From assembly GCF_000150275.1 (NCBI RefSeq), contig NW_002060977.1, positions 114,288 through 178,287 on the forward strand: a stretch of DNA of 64,000 bases. Direction: 5' to 3'. Of the stretch, positions 26,151 to 40,800 are shown in pieces; position 1 is the first letter of the stretch, and every line of letters begins with the position of its first letter. A model generated the notes under the pieces. That model had not been told where the DNA came from, did not search any database, and saw only the letters and a list, made by a program, of their open reading frames with translations. The position numbers were made by a program, and so were the translations under genes. This DNA comes from Trichoplax adhaerens. Taxonomy: Eukaryota; Placozoa; Uniplacotomia; Trichoplacea; Trichoplacidae.

Positions 26151-29100
26151 AGTTTTTATCACTAACTTCCTATTAGTTAATCCACGGACTACTGAAAGTC
26201 TATGGTTAATTTAATCAATATTTCATTAATTATCTTTCTCCAATTTTAAGGATTAAAGCGTCCGCATTGCTAACGGCTGAAAGAGTTACCGTAAGATGTC
26301 AAAATGCATATTTAACGAGTAGCACGTATAGTACTAATAAAATATCGTGCTTCACTTGCTTTTAGTCGGACCTTTAGTTTACACCGCTATCATAGCAATT
26401 ATGTCTGACTGTGCTTAAGGCTAATTATGGACTTCAGATCTTTCACACCTGAGAATATTACATAGAAAAAAAAAATCGGTTCTCCCTATTCTCTTTATAA
26501 TTAATTAATTAATCCACTGGCCTAACAGTAGCTAATACGTAAGATAGAATAGGCAATGGCATTTCCAAAATAGATGAGAATTTAAATTTGAATCTAATCA
26601 AATCCATAATATTAACCCATGTAGCAACGCAACAATGACACTAATTAAATCAGATAGAAAGCCAAAGCCAACTAGAATAGTCAATCTTATGAAATTTGTC
26701 TTGTCATGTTGTCATCATCGCTCCAAATATTGAACTATTACTTGAAATTATTATTGGCCCATTGTAAGCATTGAGAGAATTAAGCATTCCGTAGAATAAC
26801 ATCGCTCTTACTTGTATTAGCCACACTTTAATTTCATAAATATATATTTGCGATGGGATTACTAGTTAATATATTGTTCGCTTACACAGTAGCAAATAAC
26901 AATTAATCTAGCTTTGTCCATAATGGATTGCTTGTTTATTCTTATTCATAACCTTTAACGGAGTCTTTTAAGGGATTTAACTACAACTGACCGTCTGATT
27001 ATAACTATAATACAGATATCACTTCTTATAAATGAATTATTCAAGGACAGTTCTCCAGCTGGAACAGTCCTACTTTGTTTTTTATTATGCTCTACTGTAA
27101 TTACAACAGTTGCACTTTCAAAGATATTTGATGTTATTGTTGCGACAGCCTCAAGGCATATTGCAACCTTTAATGAAAGTATATAATGGGCAAACATTTG
27201 GTAAAATAAATATAATAACGTATTAACATGACAGTCGGTAACAAAATATCCAATGACAATATTATCCATTAGCCTATATTAAACTCACTTTTAAAGCGAT
27301 TATAATAGATTTTGTATTTCAAAAAATGTTCCACGATAGAGTATTAGCTTATAGAGCAAATTCAAGGAAAGTTTTTTGGATGCTATCTAATATAATTGAA
27401 ATAATAAAAAGTCTTCTAGCCGCATCTTTAAATGATAACAGCTCTAATATAAATTTCAGTCTGGAACAGTATATTTCGCCTACAAATGTCTCTTCATATA
27501 CAGTATACTATTATTTAGCAATTAATTAATATTATATATACATATAGGATTAACTTTAATTATAAAATGATTAACAACTGCATACTTACGTAACTTCAGA
27601 GTGCTGTGAAATGATGTAATTGGTTACTCATTTAAATTATATGTAAATTATAAACCAATTTTTTAGATATACAGTAGACTAATTTATTCTACAACCAGTA
27701 AATCATTTTAACGCAGATGATGATGTGATATTATCGCCAACAATGGATAACTCTAAGATATACGTTATATGATTATTCAACGGTGATTCATCGATGACTT
27801 AATCAACCATATGGAATAAGAACACACCATTGCTTATCCTACCTATTTATTTCGAACAATAAGTGACAAATAGCTATAATTAGGATGAACGATTAGTATT
27901 ATCGAGAGTATCAACAACCTAATCTAAAAATAAATTTTTTATCTATGAAATAAATCGGTACAAGAATAGCAATTCAAAGGCAACAGTAGACCAGTAGATG
28001 TTATGTTGATATTACTTGCCGCATTTGTAACAATGGGCAGATGATGCCATCTTGAAAGAATCTTTGTACAGCAAATACAGAAAAGAAACGTTAACAGTAT
28101 TTTTTAGCACTTATACTACAACCAAACGTTTGATTAGCTTTAGTGCTTGCTTTAAAGCTAGAAAATGAAAATAGATATTGATTCATATTTAATAGTCCAT
28201 GGCCTAAAGTTTTTAATTATATCCTTGATAGTTATGGCTCTTTTTAATTGTAGTAATAAAGTGATTAGATCTACAATTTATTTTTTTCTTTGAATTTATG
28301 TTTCTTTGAAATAGAAATGAACTCTAACTTATCTTGCTATTTCCCAATTCAATAGACCTATGCTTGAAAATATTCTGAAGTATATGCCAGTTATCAGATC
28401 TAATGTAAAACCTGTATTACATTACTAATAAACCTCCAAAATATGGCTTATTTGCCGCTAAAGATATGGCTTAGTTTTTAGCTTAGGAATCAAGTGCGCT
28501 TATAAGGTTAGCAACAAGGGAAAAAATTTACAAATTTATTACAGGTTCAGGATTGCTCGAGATAGTATAGAGGGAATTTTATTGATCATTATACTATTTA
28601 TTTGTTCGTCTTCCTGACAATTAGCTCATACCATTGAAAATCTAAATGGAGATCCAACAGAAATTGACTCTGTTGATCATATTTCTGTTTTAATCATTAT
28701 CTAAAATGTAATTTACCGTACAACTAGTACAGGATACAAACACTTGCCACTGTATCACTTAGACTGCCAGTGTTAATAAGCACATAGAAATTGATTAACC
28801 GAAGTCAGATATTAAAGGAAAAATACGGAGGCTTAAAATAAGCTGTAAGATTATTAATAATTATAAGTATTACGTAACTTTGTATAATTTTTACCATTTT
28901 TTAGCTTGTATAAGTGTGTATAAGAAGAAAATAATAGCTACATAATAGTGATTATGCTAAATAATTATTGATTGAGTAAATATTTTGCTATTATAATTGA
29001 CTCAGCACAGTATTACAGTTAAAAAATTAGGATCGCTACAGGTGTACGAAATTTAATCACCACGAATCCTTTACACTTTCTTTTAATTTTAATGAAAATG

Positions 29101-32100
29101 CGAGTGATAGATATTTTTTATCAGTTTTGCCGATTATTACCCAGCAACTATAGTACTTCACGTATTCTTACTCGAACTTGACTGTACGAATAGTTTAGCT
29201 GATGCACGATATAACAACATTATAAAATAACATTGCGTTGCCACTCGAATTTAGTTATGTGAAATATCACAAATTTCAAAATCATTGCAGATATACTTTA
29301 CTGTATTATTAGTACTGCAAGATATTGCTATTACCTCCGTCAAATCTTAGAGTTTTTTCAAGTGCTATATGCTAGGGCCATTTGTGGCTGTAGCATCCAA
29401 TGCAAACTCTCCATTTCCCATATATTATTATATTGATATATTTAACTAGAGAAGAATAGATCTTTTCTATAGTTAGGCAAGAACGTCAAATTTTTCGTGT
29501 TGTAGAAGTAGCTAATCTGTTCCATCATTACGACAATAAAACTAAAGTGACTCGTAGTAAAGGTACGCTACAGAATCATGATAGAACTGGCCTTTGGTGC
29601 TTTTATGTATAGGAAACGACTTATTATTATTATTCATGCAAGTAACAGTTCTACTCGACCAATTTATGTTTCCTTAAAATGGTTAGATATCAAATAATTT
29701 ACTTAAAGGTCATTTATATCTATCGTTGGATTAGTAGTATTCTAAGAAGTGTGTAAAAGCTAGTAGATAAAATCTATTTAAACGATTGGACAAATTAATA
29801 AAAGTTAGTTCTTAGCCCCTAAGGTTAGAAGTATAACGTAAATCGAAGGCGTACGAATTATTGCGAGATCGTAGATTCGATCACAACATTATCTTGTCAC
29901 ACGGGAGTTTGTGACGCAAGGATAAAAGGATCTAAAGCAACTTGAGCTCTGTTGCAGTTCACGTTAAAATTATTTATTTTATATAGAAAAGAGGAAAGTA
30001 TGAAAGAATATGAAATGACAGCATTAATTGACGAGTAGTTACTCAAATGCGAACTCTGATTGGTTTGTTAAGAATATATTCACGGTCAGATGACATGGCC
30101 AATATTTATGATCAACAGAATTAAAACTTGTAGAAGTAGGATACAGTAATTGATTACGAAATTTATTACAAAAACAATAATTATTCTATCGATGAGAACG
30201 ACTCAGTAACCTTCCTACAGTATTTCGTTCAATATTGCTGAAATATTTTGATGCTGCGAAATTTTAGTGCAGAGACACAGTGAACTCAATATCATAATCC
30301 GATATAGAGATGATACTAGCATACATATGTTGCGCGACAGTTTGTAATAACAGCTATTGATTATACTTGATACCTAAAATTAAGCCAAGATGATTATTCA
30401 ATTGGAATAAAATAGGTATTTAAAAATGGCAAGCATGTATGACAAGAAGATATAATTACCAATATAGGAGAGAAAAAGTCCGCGGTAAAACTTGAATATA
30501 TTCAAAGCGTTAGCTAATCATAATGTAGTTGAGACAATAAGAGGAAGAAGGAGTGCTAAAAGGTTCCATTCGGAATCATGAAAAGAAAGTAATTACTAAC
30601 TTTATAAGACTTCCGTTCTCGACGGTTGAAAGATTTCAATTATATGTCTATTCTCTAAGGGCACACATGCTATTCTTCCCTTAATTCCTCGAGAATGAAC
30701 TAATTTCATCTATATTGAAATGTTTAAGTTTACAACCGAGTCCTATATCTTCCCAGGTAGCTGAAGGCTATAATAAACAATAATCAAATCAGTTCTACTG
30801 CTGCATTGCCTAAAATACCGTATAAAACTGAACTAATTGAATTGATGCCATTTTATTTTAGAAAGTCTATAAAAACATAATTGGATTGGAGAGAAAAGTA
30901 TTAGACCGATTGATATACGAATAATAAAATCATAAAGGCTGCAATACTACTGTAGTAATTGTTTTCCACGTACAGAATAGGAAGCGGTCTAGACTTTAGA
31001 TATTATAACTACCAAAATGAGCTATTATATCATTTGTTTCGAGAAATACTGGTAAAATATGGCACGATCGCGCCTTGAATAAAATAGTATAATTATTAAA
31101 ATAATTACTCGCATATATATTATCTTCACCCTAACTCCTCAATACATTCCAAAATCTATACAGAAACATGGGCTCAGAAATCTGCATTTATTAATTAAAT
31201 ATTAACCAAATCGTATAACCAAGAAATGTGTAAGCAAAATATATGCCTATCCAACAGAAGAAATCTTTATCTAAAAACAGCTTAATTTATCATGGCGTGG
31301 GATTCAAATCAAGTTTCCATCTGTACTATTGAAGGGTTAAGTTGATTGTTTTTATATTCCCAATACTGCCAAGCCTCTTTCTATCATATTGATTGCTGCA
31401 GCACAGTAGAGTTTTAATGGATTTATAAGTGAGTAGCCACAACAAAAATAAATCTCCTGTAGGTTTCAGTTATAAAAATTTCACACTTAATGAATTGTTT
31501 AAACCATAAATACTGTAGAGTTGTAATCAGAGTCTATAGAAATCGAGTACTATTAATATATAACTTGAGAAATTTTTTTAACTAATTGGAAGATCTTAAT
31601 AGTTGCTAAACGAAAACTGAAACGAAAACAATCTGCAAAATCATCATATTATCTTTCTGGATAATTGTTATTTTTAGATACCTCAATATAAAACTTAGAT
31701 CCTGCTCGATTGTATTACAAGAGAAATCCTTCAGAGAGAGAACAGAAATTTAAGCGAATGAATAATTTCGCTTTAAGAGAAAAATTTCCAAATCTATAGC
31801 GTGTTATAGAATCTTATTCTTTGCATCCAAATCGTTCGTGTACAATGCACGTACTACGAATGCGTATACTTATTCTGAGAAAAAAATTTAGTTCTAGTAA
31901 CATTGTTTAGTATCATATCTAATTCAGCTACTGCGATGGAATAATTGGGATGATATCAAGAGAGAAGGGATAACAACTCAATTTGACAAAAGAAAATCAA
32001 TGAACAAAACTATTGATAGACTAAAAATTGAATAAAATGAAATCAACAACAGATTGATAATTGTCACAACTGCTCCACAATTCAATGCATTGAAAATTCG

Positions 32101-34597
32101 TCTGTTAGTTAAACAATTGTGCCTATTTCCTGACTTCCTTATCATTTAGCAACGGTTCTACTTTCCGCCTGGTGTATTATTTTATTGTTTTCTGGTTACT
32201 TTTTGTCACTAAGACGCTAAACCTGCCGGTATCTGGAAATTTCTGAAGCATTTTTTATTTTATATTCTTTCGTCTTTAAGTGGAACCTCTGAGTCCGTTT
32301 TTGCAGATGGGGTTTTCCATTATTTTTATATTATCTCCTGGACTTTAATTTTTATTAGCATTAATCATCCAATTACCTCCAATAGATTCTGCACATCAAA
32401 TATGTATGAGATATCTAATCTAACTATGGCCCATGTTGATTTTTCAAATTAAGTTTTAATCACAGCAATCATAAGATATCAATAGGATCGATTCTCATGA
32501 TGGATGGCAAGATTTTCGTTTTACTTTAAAGATCAAGGAAGAATAGAGATAAATAAACAATGGTAACAACTGGCATAAGATATGGGAGACAAATTCAAAA
32601 CAAAGGGAAAGATATTGATGTTACCGAACAATAGTATACAATTTTAAAAGATTGTCGTCAATATCGGCAATTCTATGCCGCCACTAATCAATATCTCGAT
32701 AAAAGATTTCCACTATCAGAGTGAATCTCTGCAATAGTTTACCCTTTGACATCAATATTTATATTGGATAAATTTAATGATAATTTAAGATTCTCAACGC
32801 TATTTCTAAGCTTCTTTCGTACTTGCACTATAACTAGAAAGGCAGATGATAATATATATGTTTAGTAGTGATAGTATGATAAAATATATTATTTTCTTCT
32901 TGCAATCATGATCAAGTTAAGCTCACCATTCCATTTTTTAGCCAGTAGTCATAATGCTATCTAATTAGTTAATATCTTTCAAATAGAATAGTGGATATAA
33001 CTGAAGGATAGCTGATTATTCTTTGTCGGATTTTTTTCCTTTATTGGTCGAGAATACACTTCTATAAAAGTTTAACTATAGACTTCGGAATAACTTGTCT
33101 ACAAATAATCATACTACGAAAACATAGTGAAAAACATTGTCAGTAACTATGATAATAATTGGATTGTCCATGCAAAGTAATTGATCATCTTGGATTGTAT
33201 AGTTTAGACAACAACTCTTATTTGCCATCTCAATAGAATACAGTAGTCTTAGTAGAGTGAAGTTAGGAATAAATGTCCCCTTATAATGAATGGCATGTCA
33301 TCAAGAACATGACTATCTTTAAATGACCTTGTAATATTATTTAAATGATCATCTGATGTATCTAATATTTCTTCGTGATCAGTTACTTTAGTGTCGTCGA
33401 TAATATATCAATATTGATACTAGTAACACATAGTATTTACAATGTTGGTCAAATAGAAATTAGAATTTTAATCAATATCTTGCTGCGGTTGAATCAATAG
33501 CCATTTAAATTTATTAATTAAATGGTCATGGAAGTCAGTGCGCCGACCGCTAGACCCCATACTTTATCTATTGTAGCATGAAAGCCGTCCCTCTTATTTA
33601 TTCCCTTTCTCTTTTTCAAACAAATTGAAGTTATTGTTAAGGATAATAAAGAAAAGGATAATTGAACGAAATTATCATAATCATCCATTTCGTCTTCTCA
33701 ATTTGTTGTTGGTTGACGTACTGGAAAATAATCGCAATGTTTGAACAATACATCATGTTATAATAAGTGTTTGCTTAACTCACAAACGATGACTTTTTAC
33801 ACATGTATTTTTCGTCTTCATATATGAATATAGCGCTTATTCAGTGACAACAACTCTTGCTACAAGTAACTTATTTCAAGTAATAACAGTTATTCTTGCA
33901 TTTGACACTTTTACTCTTCAATTTTAAAATTCGTTACTATCATGTTTCGATGGATCAAATTGGAATGATTGAAGATACTAAATTGATCATTTTAAATATT
34001 ACTTGTCTAATTAACTAAGACATTACTTTTATTATCCTTCTATTTTCTATTTAATAGACAACGATGTTGAATTGACAAGTTTTGGTATTTGATTAATTAA
34101 TTCGTTATAGCTGAAAGAATAAAGCAATCAATAGTTTAAGATTGACTTTAGTTGATGAATAACGATTAAATTAATAGAGTCAATTTAGGTAAGCTGGATT
34201 AAAATCAAGGCTGTATGCGGTTTCGTACTTAATTCACATCAAATAAAGGCTGAAATTTAATAACGTAATAATTCAATTTAGATAGTATGAAGCTAAAGTT
34301 GCATTTTTGACTACGACGTCGTAATGGCTTATTTATTCTTGAAAGTAAACAAAAAATAATTGAGAATTAATTTTTTAAGCGAAGATTTTTCACCTTGTCT
34401 AGTTTCGCATCAATACTTTTAACGCAATAACAATTCATATTTTAGCTAAGCATGAAAATCACCGTCAGGGACTCAGGATAATTGACTTTTATCTGTCATA
34501 TCTATTAACCTAATCAGAATATGTGTAATTTGTCTTTTCTTTTGGCTAGGCAATACGATAATAAATAAATGAAAGTGCATTGATTAATTTTATAGTA
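26151..34597. other. Gene-poor interval upstream of Sox
   Basis: About 8.4 kb of AT-rich DNA without a gene I can support. Minus-strand 26500-27500 has several hydrophobic stretches in different frames (for example MLFYGMLNSLNAYNGPIIIS and ILVGFGFLSDLISVIVALL) broken by stops. These could be a decayed membrane-protein gene but may be chance in AT-rich DNA. GTACW arrays are absent. The interval may hold regulatory DNA for the Sox gene. Confidence 0.5.
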
Positions 34598-35032
34598 GCA
34601 TTTGGTTCTGATATGCCAGATTTAGATGACGATATGGTAGCTAAACAACGAAAATGCATAGAAATATCAGGCAATTAGAAAGGATATGAATTAAAAAACT
34701 CAACTAAAAGAATTCGTCATGCTAGTACGGTGCTAAAGGGGTTCAAATTGTTGGAAAAGCAAGAAAAGAAAATTTAATTAGAGGCAATGTAGAAATGCCA
34801 GTTGGATAGAAAGATATTGATCTCATTACGGACAATGGTTTAGCATCCATTGTTTATCATCGATGAAGAAATGATAAATATAATAAACGATTTCCTTCAT
34901 TATAATCATGCAATGACATCAAGCCCAAACGTAACAGAAACAGTAAATAGCAGACAGGTTAAAAGAAAAGACAATAGCTATCAATCAAATGGAGGATATA
35001 GAATGAAGATACAAAGAAGGGAAGTTATTTAG
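34598..35032 (+). pseudogene. Decayed coding fragment with stops and a frame change
   Basis: From 34598 one frame reads FGSDMPDLDDDMVAKQRKCI, a stop, then KGYELKNSTKRIRHASTVLK. The coding-like signal then moves to the next frame (VQIVGKARKENLIRGNVEMP, stop, KDIDLITDNGLASIVYHR). It returns as FIIDEEMINIINDFLHYNH in the first frame, up to the stop at 35030-35032. Charged, mixed composition across stops and a frame change suggests a degenerate gene or retrocopy. I do not recognise the parent. Confidence 0.35.
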
Positions 35033-37115
35033 TCAATTTTGTCGAATAGCAGGTGTTGTGAAGTTGAAATCATTACTAGATGACAATTGAATAAAAATAT
35101 GGTTATTCTATTTAGATTTCTTTGGCTTATTTCCTCTTCTAGAATTGCATCTCTACCTCCTTTTCTCTTGTATGTACTTACAGACATTTATAGACACCGT
35201 ACGCACCTAAATTGTGATACAAGATTCCCTGCTCGTCCTTTTCCGCCTCCCTCGCTATAGCAAACAAAATTAATGTATGGAAATCAATAACGAAACAGTT
35301 GGTTCGTGCACTGAGTTCAATATTTCAATACAAAAGAAACAATCAAGACTGACCTATGAAGAATAGAAACAATTTGACATGGTTACCCTTCTTTAAATGA
35401 TTGAAATTCAATAATATATTTACAGGATTAGTTTGTGTATATAATGGAGTGGATATTGTTGTCACTTCATATTTTTTAATCCCATTTGCAAATAGTTCAA
35501 GCATCAGTTGTTGCACGAGCTATTTTATTACTTGGTCTTTCTTCTCCATTACTTGCTAACGTTATTAAACTACTGTCTTCCATCTTCACTCTGTCGACCA
35601 TTACTTTGTCTACCTGTCTGTGATAGTGTTATCTACTATTCTGTTTCTCTTTTGCATCTCCTACTTTTGATAAAACAGTCGTTTTTCTTTCACTTCGGCA
35701 CACTATTACTAGGACCATCGACTGTTCAAGGTATCCTCATTTTTCATGCCATTTCTCTATTTCTTATGTCTTATCTGTTATTGCTTATTATTTTCAAATT
35801 GCTTTCTTTTCTTCATTTAATGCAAATATACAGTAAGTGGAATCATTTTTCTAGAGTTAATGATTCCCCATTTTATCGTTTTCAATTCAATTTCTATTTT
35901 AACGACTTTCGAGACTCTGTTTCCAACTAACTCCTTTTTTTTAAACTAAATTATTATTACATCAAACTAATTAATGTTTTCTTTCCAATTAATAGTCATC
36001 CAATTCTACCAATCCATTATTCAACACCTTTAACGATCTAGCATTCATCGGCGATACTACCGGGCAACGGCAAAAAAATTTTAACAGTCAAATTCCCAAT
36101 CCGCCTAAAAAGAATATTGAATAACGTGTTAGGTAAATAATTCAACAGTTCACTATAATATAACTCATTCAATTCTCTCTATCACGATAAATTTGCTTAT
36201 TTTTTTCATTAACTAATCAATCAATGAATCAGCCAGATTATACCAAAGTAATCAAAATATTGCCACTACTATATTGGATTAGACATAAATGATACCACTA
36301 GAATTTAATTAAATAACGATAGTTTAGTATTAATATTTCTTAATCCCATTAAGGGTTCATGACGGCGATATGATAATGATGTTATTAAAATTATCTAGTT
36401 TTTTCAAATTTACGGTATATTTCATTGAACATCGTCCTTGTCTACCAGTATGTCACGATTGCTTTCGATATCTCAGTCTTGATCAATCTCATTCGACTTT
36501 ATTCCTTCCCTATGTTCTTAAGAATATAGTAAAACTATATAGTTTATTATTAATTTGGGATTAAACTGAAAAAAAGTCAAAAATATTGATTTATTGTCAC
36601 TTTAAGTGCAATTAACTTGCTTTATCTGAATGTCTCAACTATATGTAAAAATTTAAATTTAATGGATACTCTATTAACTCGATACATTGTTGACATAACA
36701 TATTTGATTTAATGATTAAATGTACTTTAATTTATATTATATCAAGCAGTCCTTCATTAAGCAAAACCATATCCTCATACAGTATTTTTATAATTAAAAT
36801 TTAACGAGGATATTATTAATGCATAGAGTTTCTTTTATACTGATTTATAAATATTGCCAACATCGATGTTTTAATTAATTCTTTATTGCTATAGTATATA
36901 ACTAATTATTATGTTATTTTACCTGTTAGGAAATAATATTATCTCAATCAATATTGACAACTGCCAAAAAAATAAATTACAATTAATTAACATTGACAAG
37001 GACTGGATTAATCAAGCCCAACTTATATTCTGCCAATTACTTCTAAACCATTTAAGCGCTCAACACTTAATTCAACATTTTCAATCAAGACAGACCCAAA
37101 TTTAAACCGCTAAGC
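35033..37115. other. Proximal 5' flank of the Sox gene
   Basis: AT-rich sequence with T-rich and C-rich stretches that create hydrophobic open frames (35508-35930, 36370-36564); these lack any motif and are probably non-coding. Presumed promoter and 5' UTR of the Sox gene lie here. Confidence 0.45.
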
Positions 37116-37877
37116 ATGTCTAATGGTAAAACTAAACAAAATTGCTATCATATTAAGCGACCTATGAATGCATTCATTGTATGGTCCAAAGAACAACGAC
37201 GTAAAATCGCCGAAGAAAATCCTAAAATGCATAATGCTGAAATTAGTAAAATATTAGGAGCAAAATGGAAGATGCTATCGGAAGGTGAAAAGCGACCGTT
37301 CATTAATGAAGCTAAGCGTTTACATGCTGTCCATATGAAAATTCATCCTGAATATAAGTATCGACCACGACGTCGAAAAAGTAAACAATTAATGAAAAAG
37401 GATCGATATCCATTTCCACCATCGACTCAAGCAGCAGCGGCCGCTGCAGCAGCAGCCGCTGGTGTCGGTGGCGGTGGTGGCGCTCCAGGTATGATTATCA
37501 GCCAACATGGACCACCCATGGATGGATCCAATCCTTTTCCTGGTATGCCAAATAGCGCGCAATCAGCATTCGTTCAAGTTCCACCAGCATATAACAACCC
37601 GCCGCAACTATCATCTAATCCAAACGCAACCAATATGCAAAGATCGGATTACTCACTGAAGGGAAGGCCTGGACCATCGGATTATCGAACCAGTGAAATG
37701 CAAGGAAGGCCTAATGATATCAACAATCCGAACACAACAGTATCCAACTACATGAATGGCCCACCAGTTCAAATGACTCCAAGTGGAATTTATCTATCAT
37801 CATATAATCCAGCAGCAGCGGCCGCTGCTGCTGCTGGTAGTCATATGTTACCTACGGCTTTTCCCAATTATTGGTAG
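37116..37877 (+). CDS. Sox HMG-box transcription factor, group B-like, intronless
   Basis: Nuclear HMG-box DNA-binding factor of 253 residues encoded in one exon, as is usual for SoxB genes. The HMG box spans about residues 12-84: [56 protein letters not shown] and [14 protein letters not shown]. RPMNAFxVWS and the YKYRPRRK-type end are Sox signatures and closest to group B. The C-terminal part is Pro/Asn/Ser-rich, with an alanine tract plus glycine tract near residues 107-122 and a second alanine tract near 232-240, and ends FPNYW. It probably regulates developmental genes. The gene stands alone in the largest gene-free region of the window, which suggests long-range regulation. Confidence 0.95.
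   Translation: MSNGKTKQNCYHIKRPMNAFIVWSKEQRRKIAEENPKMHNAEISKILGAKWKMLSEGEKRPFINEAKRLHAVHMKIHPEYKYRPRRRKSKQLMKKDRYPFPPSTQAAAAAAAAAAGVGGGGGAPGMIISQHGPPMDGSNPFPGMPNSAQSAFVQVPPAYNNPPQLSSNPNATNMQRSDYSLKGRPGPSDYRTSEMQGRPNDINNPNTTVSNYMNGPPVQMTPSGIYLSSYNPAAAAAAAAGSHMLPTAFPNYW
37810..37833. repeat. 24-bp perfect palindrome inside the second Sox alanine tract
   Basis: GCAGCGGCCGCTGC lies at the centre, extending to a perfect palindrome over 37810-37833. The first alanine tract contains the same core as a 14-bp palindrome at 37434-37447. Confidence 0.9.
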
Positions 37878-40800
37878 ATGAAAAAGCAACCAAGCTCGTT
37901 GTTTACTGGAGGCGTCCTTGAAGTAAAGCATGTGGCGGCGAATGAATATCGATTAGGAAACCATTTACCGTTGACGATAAGTCGTCTATTGATTTGTAGA
38001 ACAGAGTTTACATAGATAGTGATTGCTATGGTATACTTTCATTAGCTGTTACAGTTATTAGGTTAAAAAAATGATTAACTGTTATTAATAATGAAATTTT
38101 TCCCAATATATTCTTTTTAGACATATTTACTGTCTTTGATAATACTTATAAACCTTATGATGTCAAAATTTGTAATGAAATCATATCAACAGTAAATCAA
38201 TCCACTTGAAAGACTGGATGAAGTATTAAAGACATTAAGTATTACTTTATCGTAAATTTCAAACTGTCTAAGAAATAAGTTGATCAATAGACCAGCTATA
38301 ATATTGACACGATAAAGTGCAGTACATATTTATAAATGATTAACAATTCACTATATGACATTGCTTGCCCTCATAAATCCATAGATTTTGATAGTTTATG
38401 TTTATTCGTTCATTCTTTTAAATTAAGTAAAGATAGAATACAAGTATACTAGTGTTATTATCATTTGTCAAGATGATTTTCACTTATCATTAGATCCATT
38501 CTTTATAATAATTCTAGTATATCGTCTACTTGATTTTTCTAGATTACGAACAATTTATGTTATAGAATGGATAGTATTTTATGTTTCTTCTGTACAATAT
38601 AGTAAAATTCGTATTAGATGTATAACTGATAATATAGACAAAATCATACCTAGTTACTCAGCTTTTAGAGTTAACTACGGAAATAGACAAGATGTGATGT
38701 TTTGTGCATATTGCCAATAAAATATACCAGGCATTGAACTACACAGACTAAAAGATCAATTCATTGAATACCTTCTCATACGATATTGAATATGTATGGC
38801 AAAAAAACATAATGAGTCTGTATTAGAAACCAAGTTATAGATGAAATTGTATCCATTGTTAACATAGCATTACAGCTTTATAGACCAAAAATAAGGTTTA
38901 TAAGCTGTTGTATTGGTCACAAAACTATGTATCAATTTATCGTAAAATGTCCAAGTAATCTTCTAGTACCTCTTATAGTATTGTATCAGGTTACCAAGGT
39001 CTACGCACACATATATAAAATAAGAAAATGATCGAGTGAAATAATACCGGTAGCTATAAAATGGAATTAGTAACACTTTTAGATCTATTTTATTAGGATC
39101 TTTGAAAATATCGATTATAAGAACGCCACCCGATAAATACTGAGAAATTTATGTAACTATAATAAATAGTCGTTATTAGTACAGTTTTAACTAAATTGAT
39201 GGTTACCGCTTAGTAAATTTAGATGTAAGTTATTATAGGGTGAGTAAATGTTCTTTGACTCACAGTAAGATATATCTTTGTTGTAGATAGTGTTAGATAT
39301 TAAGTACGATATATGTTACATTAGCAATTAGATAGAACGTTAAGTATATGACTAGAATATTATCTATATAAGTACTTGTAATATGATAACTGTATTGTGA
39401 TTCTGTAATACCGTACATGATTATATTTCAAAAAATCGGACTGATAATTTACGATAGATATACGTATGTTGTAAAGTAAATGATTGCTATAATAGTTAGT
39501 AATTAGTTTTACGGTATATGTTAAATGTCACAACGCAAAATGGCCAAGGCGTAAGCTGGAATGTCTATAAATACCCGGTATTTTTAATAATAAAGTCACT
39601 TACAAATCTTACGCGTGGATTAGAATTCATTGCGTAAAACATAACAATCTTAACGATAGACCTTGCCATATCAGATACAAAAATGTGTTTAGAACTTGAT
39701 AATCTATGAGTATAATCATTGCGATTAGTTTTATAACGAAATACTTTACCAGCGTTTAGATCCTATCCTCTATCACATGCAATTCTACAAACATTGATGC
39801 AAAGATCGTATTTTGCCAGTGTTTTATAAGAAATTGTTACAGTGGTCGTTTACAAACTACATATTTGCCTTGATTTATCTACAAATCACAGTTATAAGGA
39901 CGTGAAATTGCATGTGATAGTAAAGATTTAGTACTTTTACGTAAAACGTAGAAGATTAATGAAGCTGTATCTTATTACATAAGCGTTTACATATTCAAGC
40001 TAAAATACAACATGTTTTTTAACAGAAAAATTGTAGAATAATGCCATTATTAACTTAGCCTATTTGTCTCACTCACAATTGGATATCATATTTGAAAGAA
40101 ATTTCCCGTGATACCTAACTGTCATTATGACAATATAACAGTATAAAAGTACATTTTTCATCTACTATCACGCCAATTCATTTTGGTTAAATAGTAGTAT
40201 TTTTATTCCATAATAGTTATGTAAATGATAATTATCTCTCATAACTATTGACTAGGACATATTAATCGACTCAAATTAAAATTGCTGTCTGCAAGATCGT
40301 ATAAATGTTTGGTATGGAACACGATTCGAAGTTTTCCAAAGATTCCTTATTGATTTAAACTTTGTAATCAATTGAAGTTAAAAGTAAAAGTCAAGATAGG
40401 ATTAGGAGTTTCTTTGAAGATATCTATCAAATATATAACAATATTTCTCGTAACTCCTGATATATTTGATCAGGTTGAAATTGCAAATTCAGACAGAATA
40501 ACGTTCTGCACAATGGACATTCTACCAATATGGTTAGTTGCCTATTACATTACAAGGTGTTAAATGCTATTATCAGCAGCAGCACTTGCAATCTTGACAT
40601 AAATTAAAAGTTATTTTATTATTCTTAAATCTTTGATGGTTCGTTTCTACTTTTTCTATCGTTTTGTTTTTTAACTTTGAATATTATCAGTAGTTAAATT
40701 AAGAATTTTTTCAGCGAACTATTCATTAATGAATTTTAAAAATAACTAAACCTATAACTTTCAGTTGTATTTGATACGATCCATTCGCAGTTGTAAGATT

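Noticed and set aside
26500-27530. Hydrophobic minus-strand stretches suggesting a lost membrane transporter or receptor
   Set aside because: Fragments lie in different frames with many stops and no diagnostic motif; AT-rich DNA yields such segments by chance.
29870-29890. GATTCGATCAC, resembling a Pol III B box
   Set aside because: No matching A box at the right distance and no cloverleaf could be formed.
35508-35930. 140-codon hydrophobic open frame upstream of Sox
   Set aside because: Composition follows T-rich and C-rich DNA (Leu/Phe/Ser), with no motif; unlikely to be coding.
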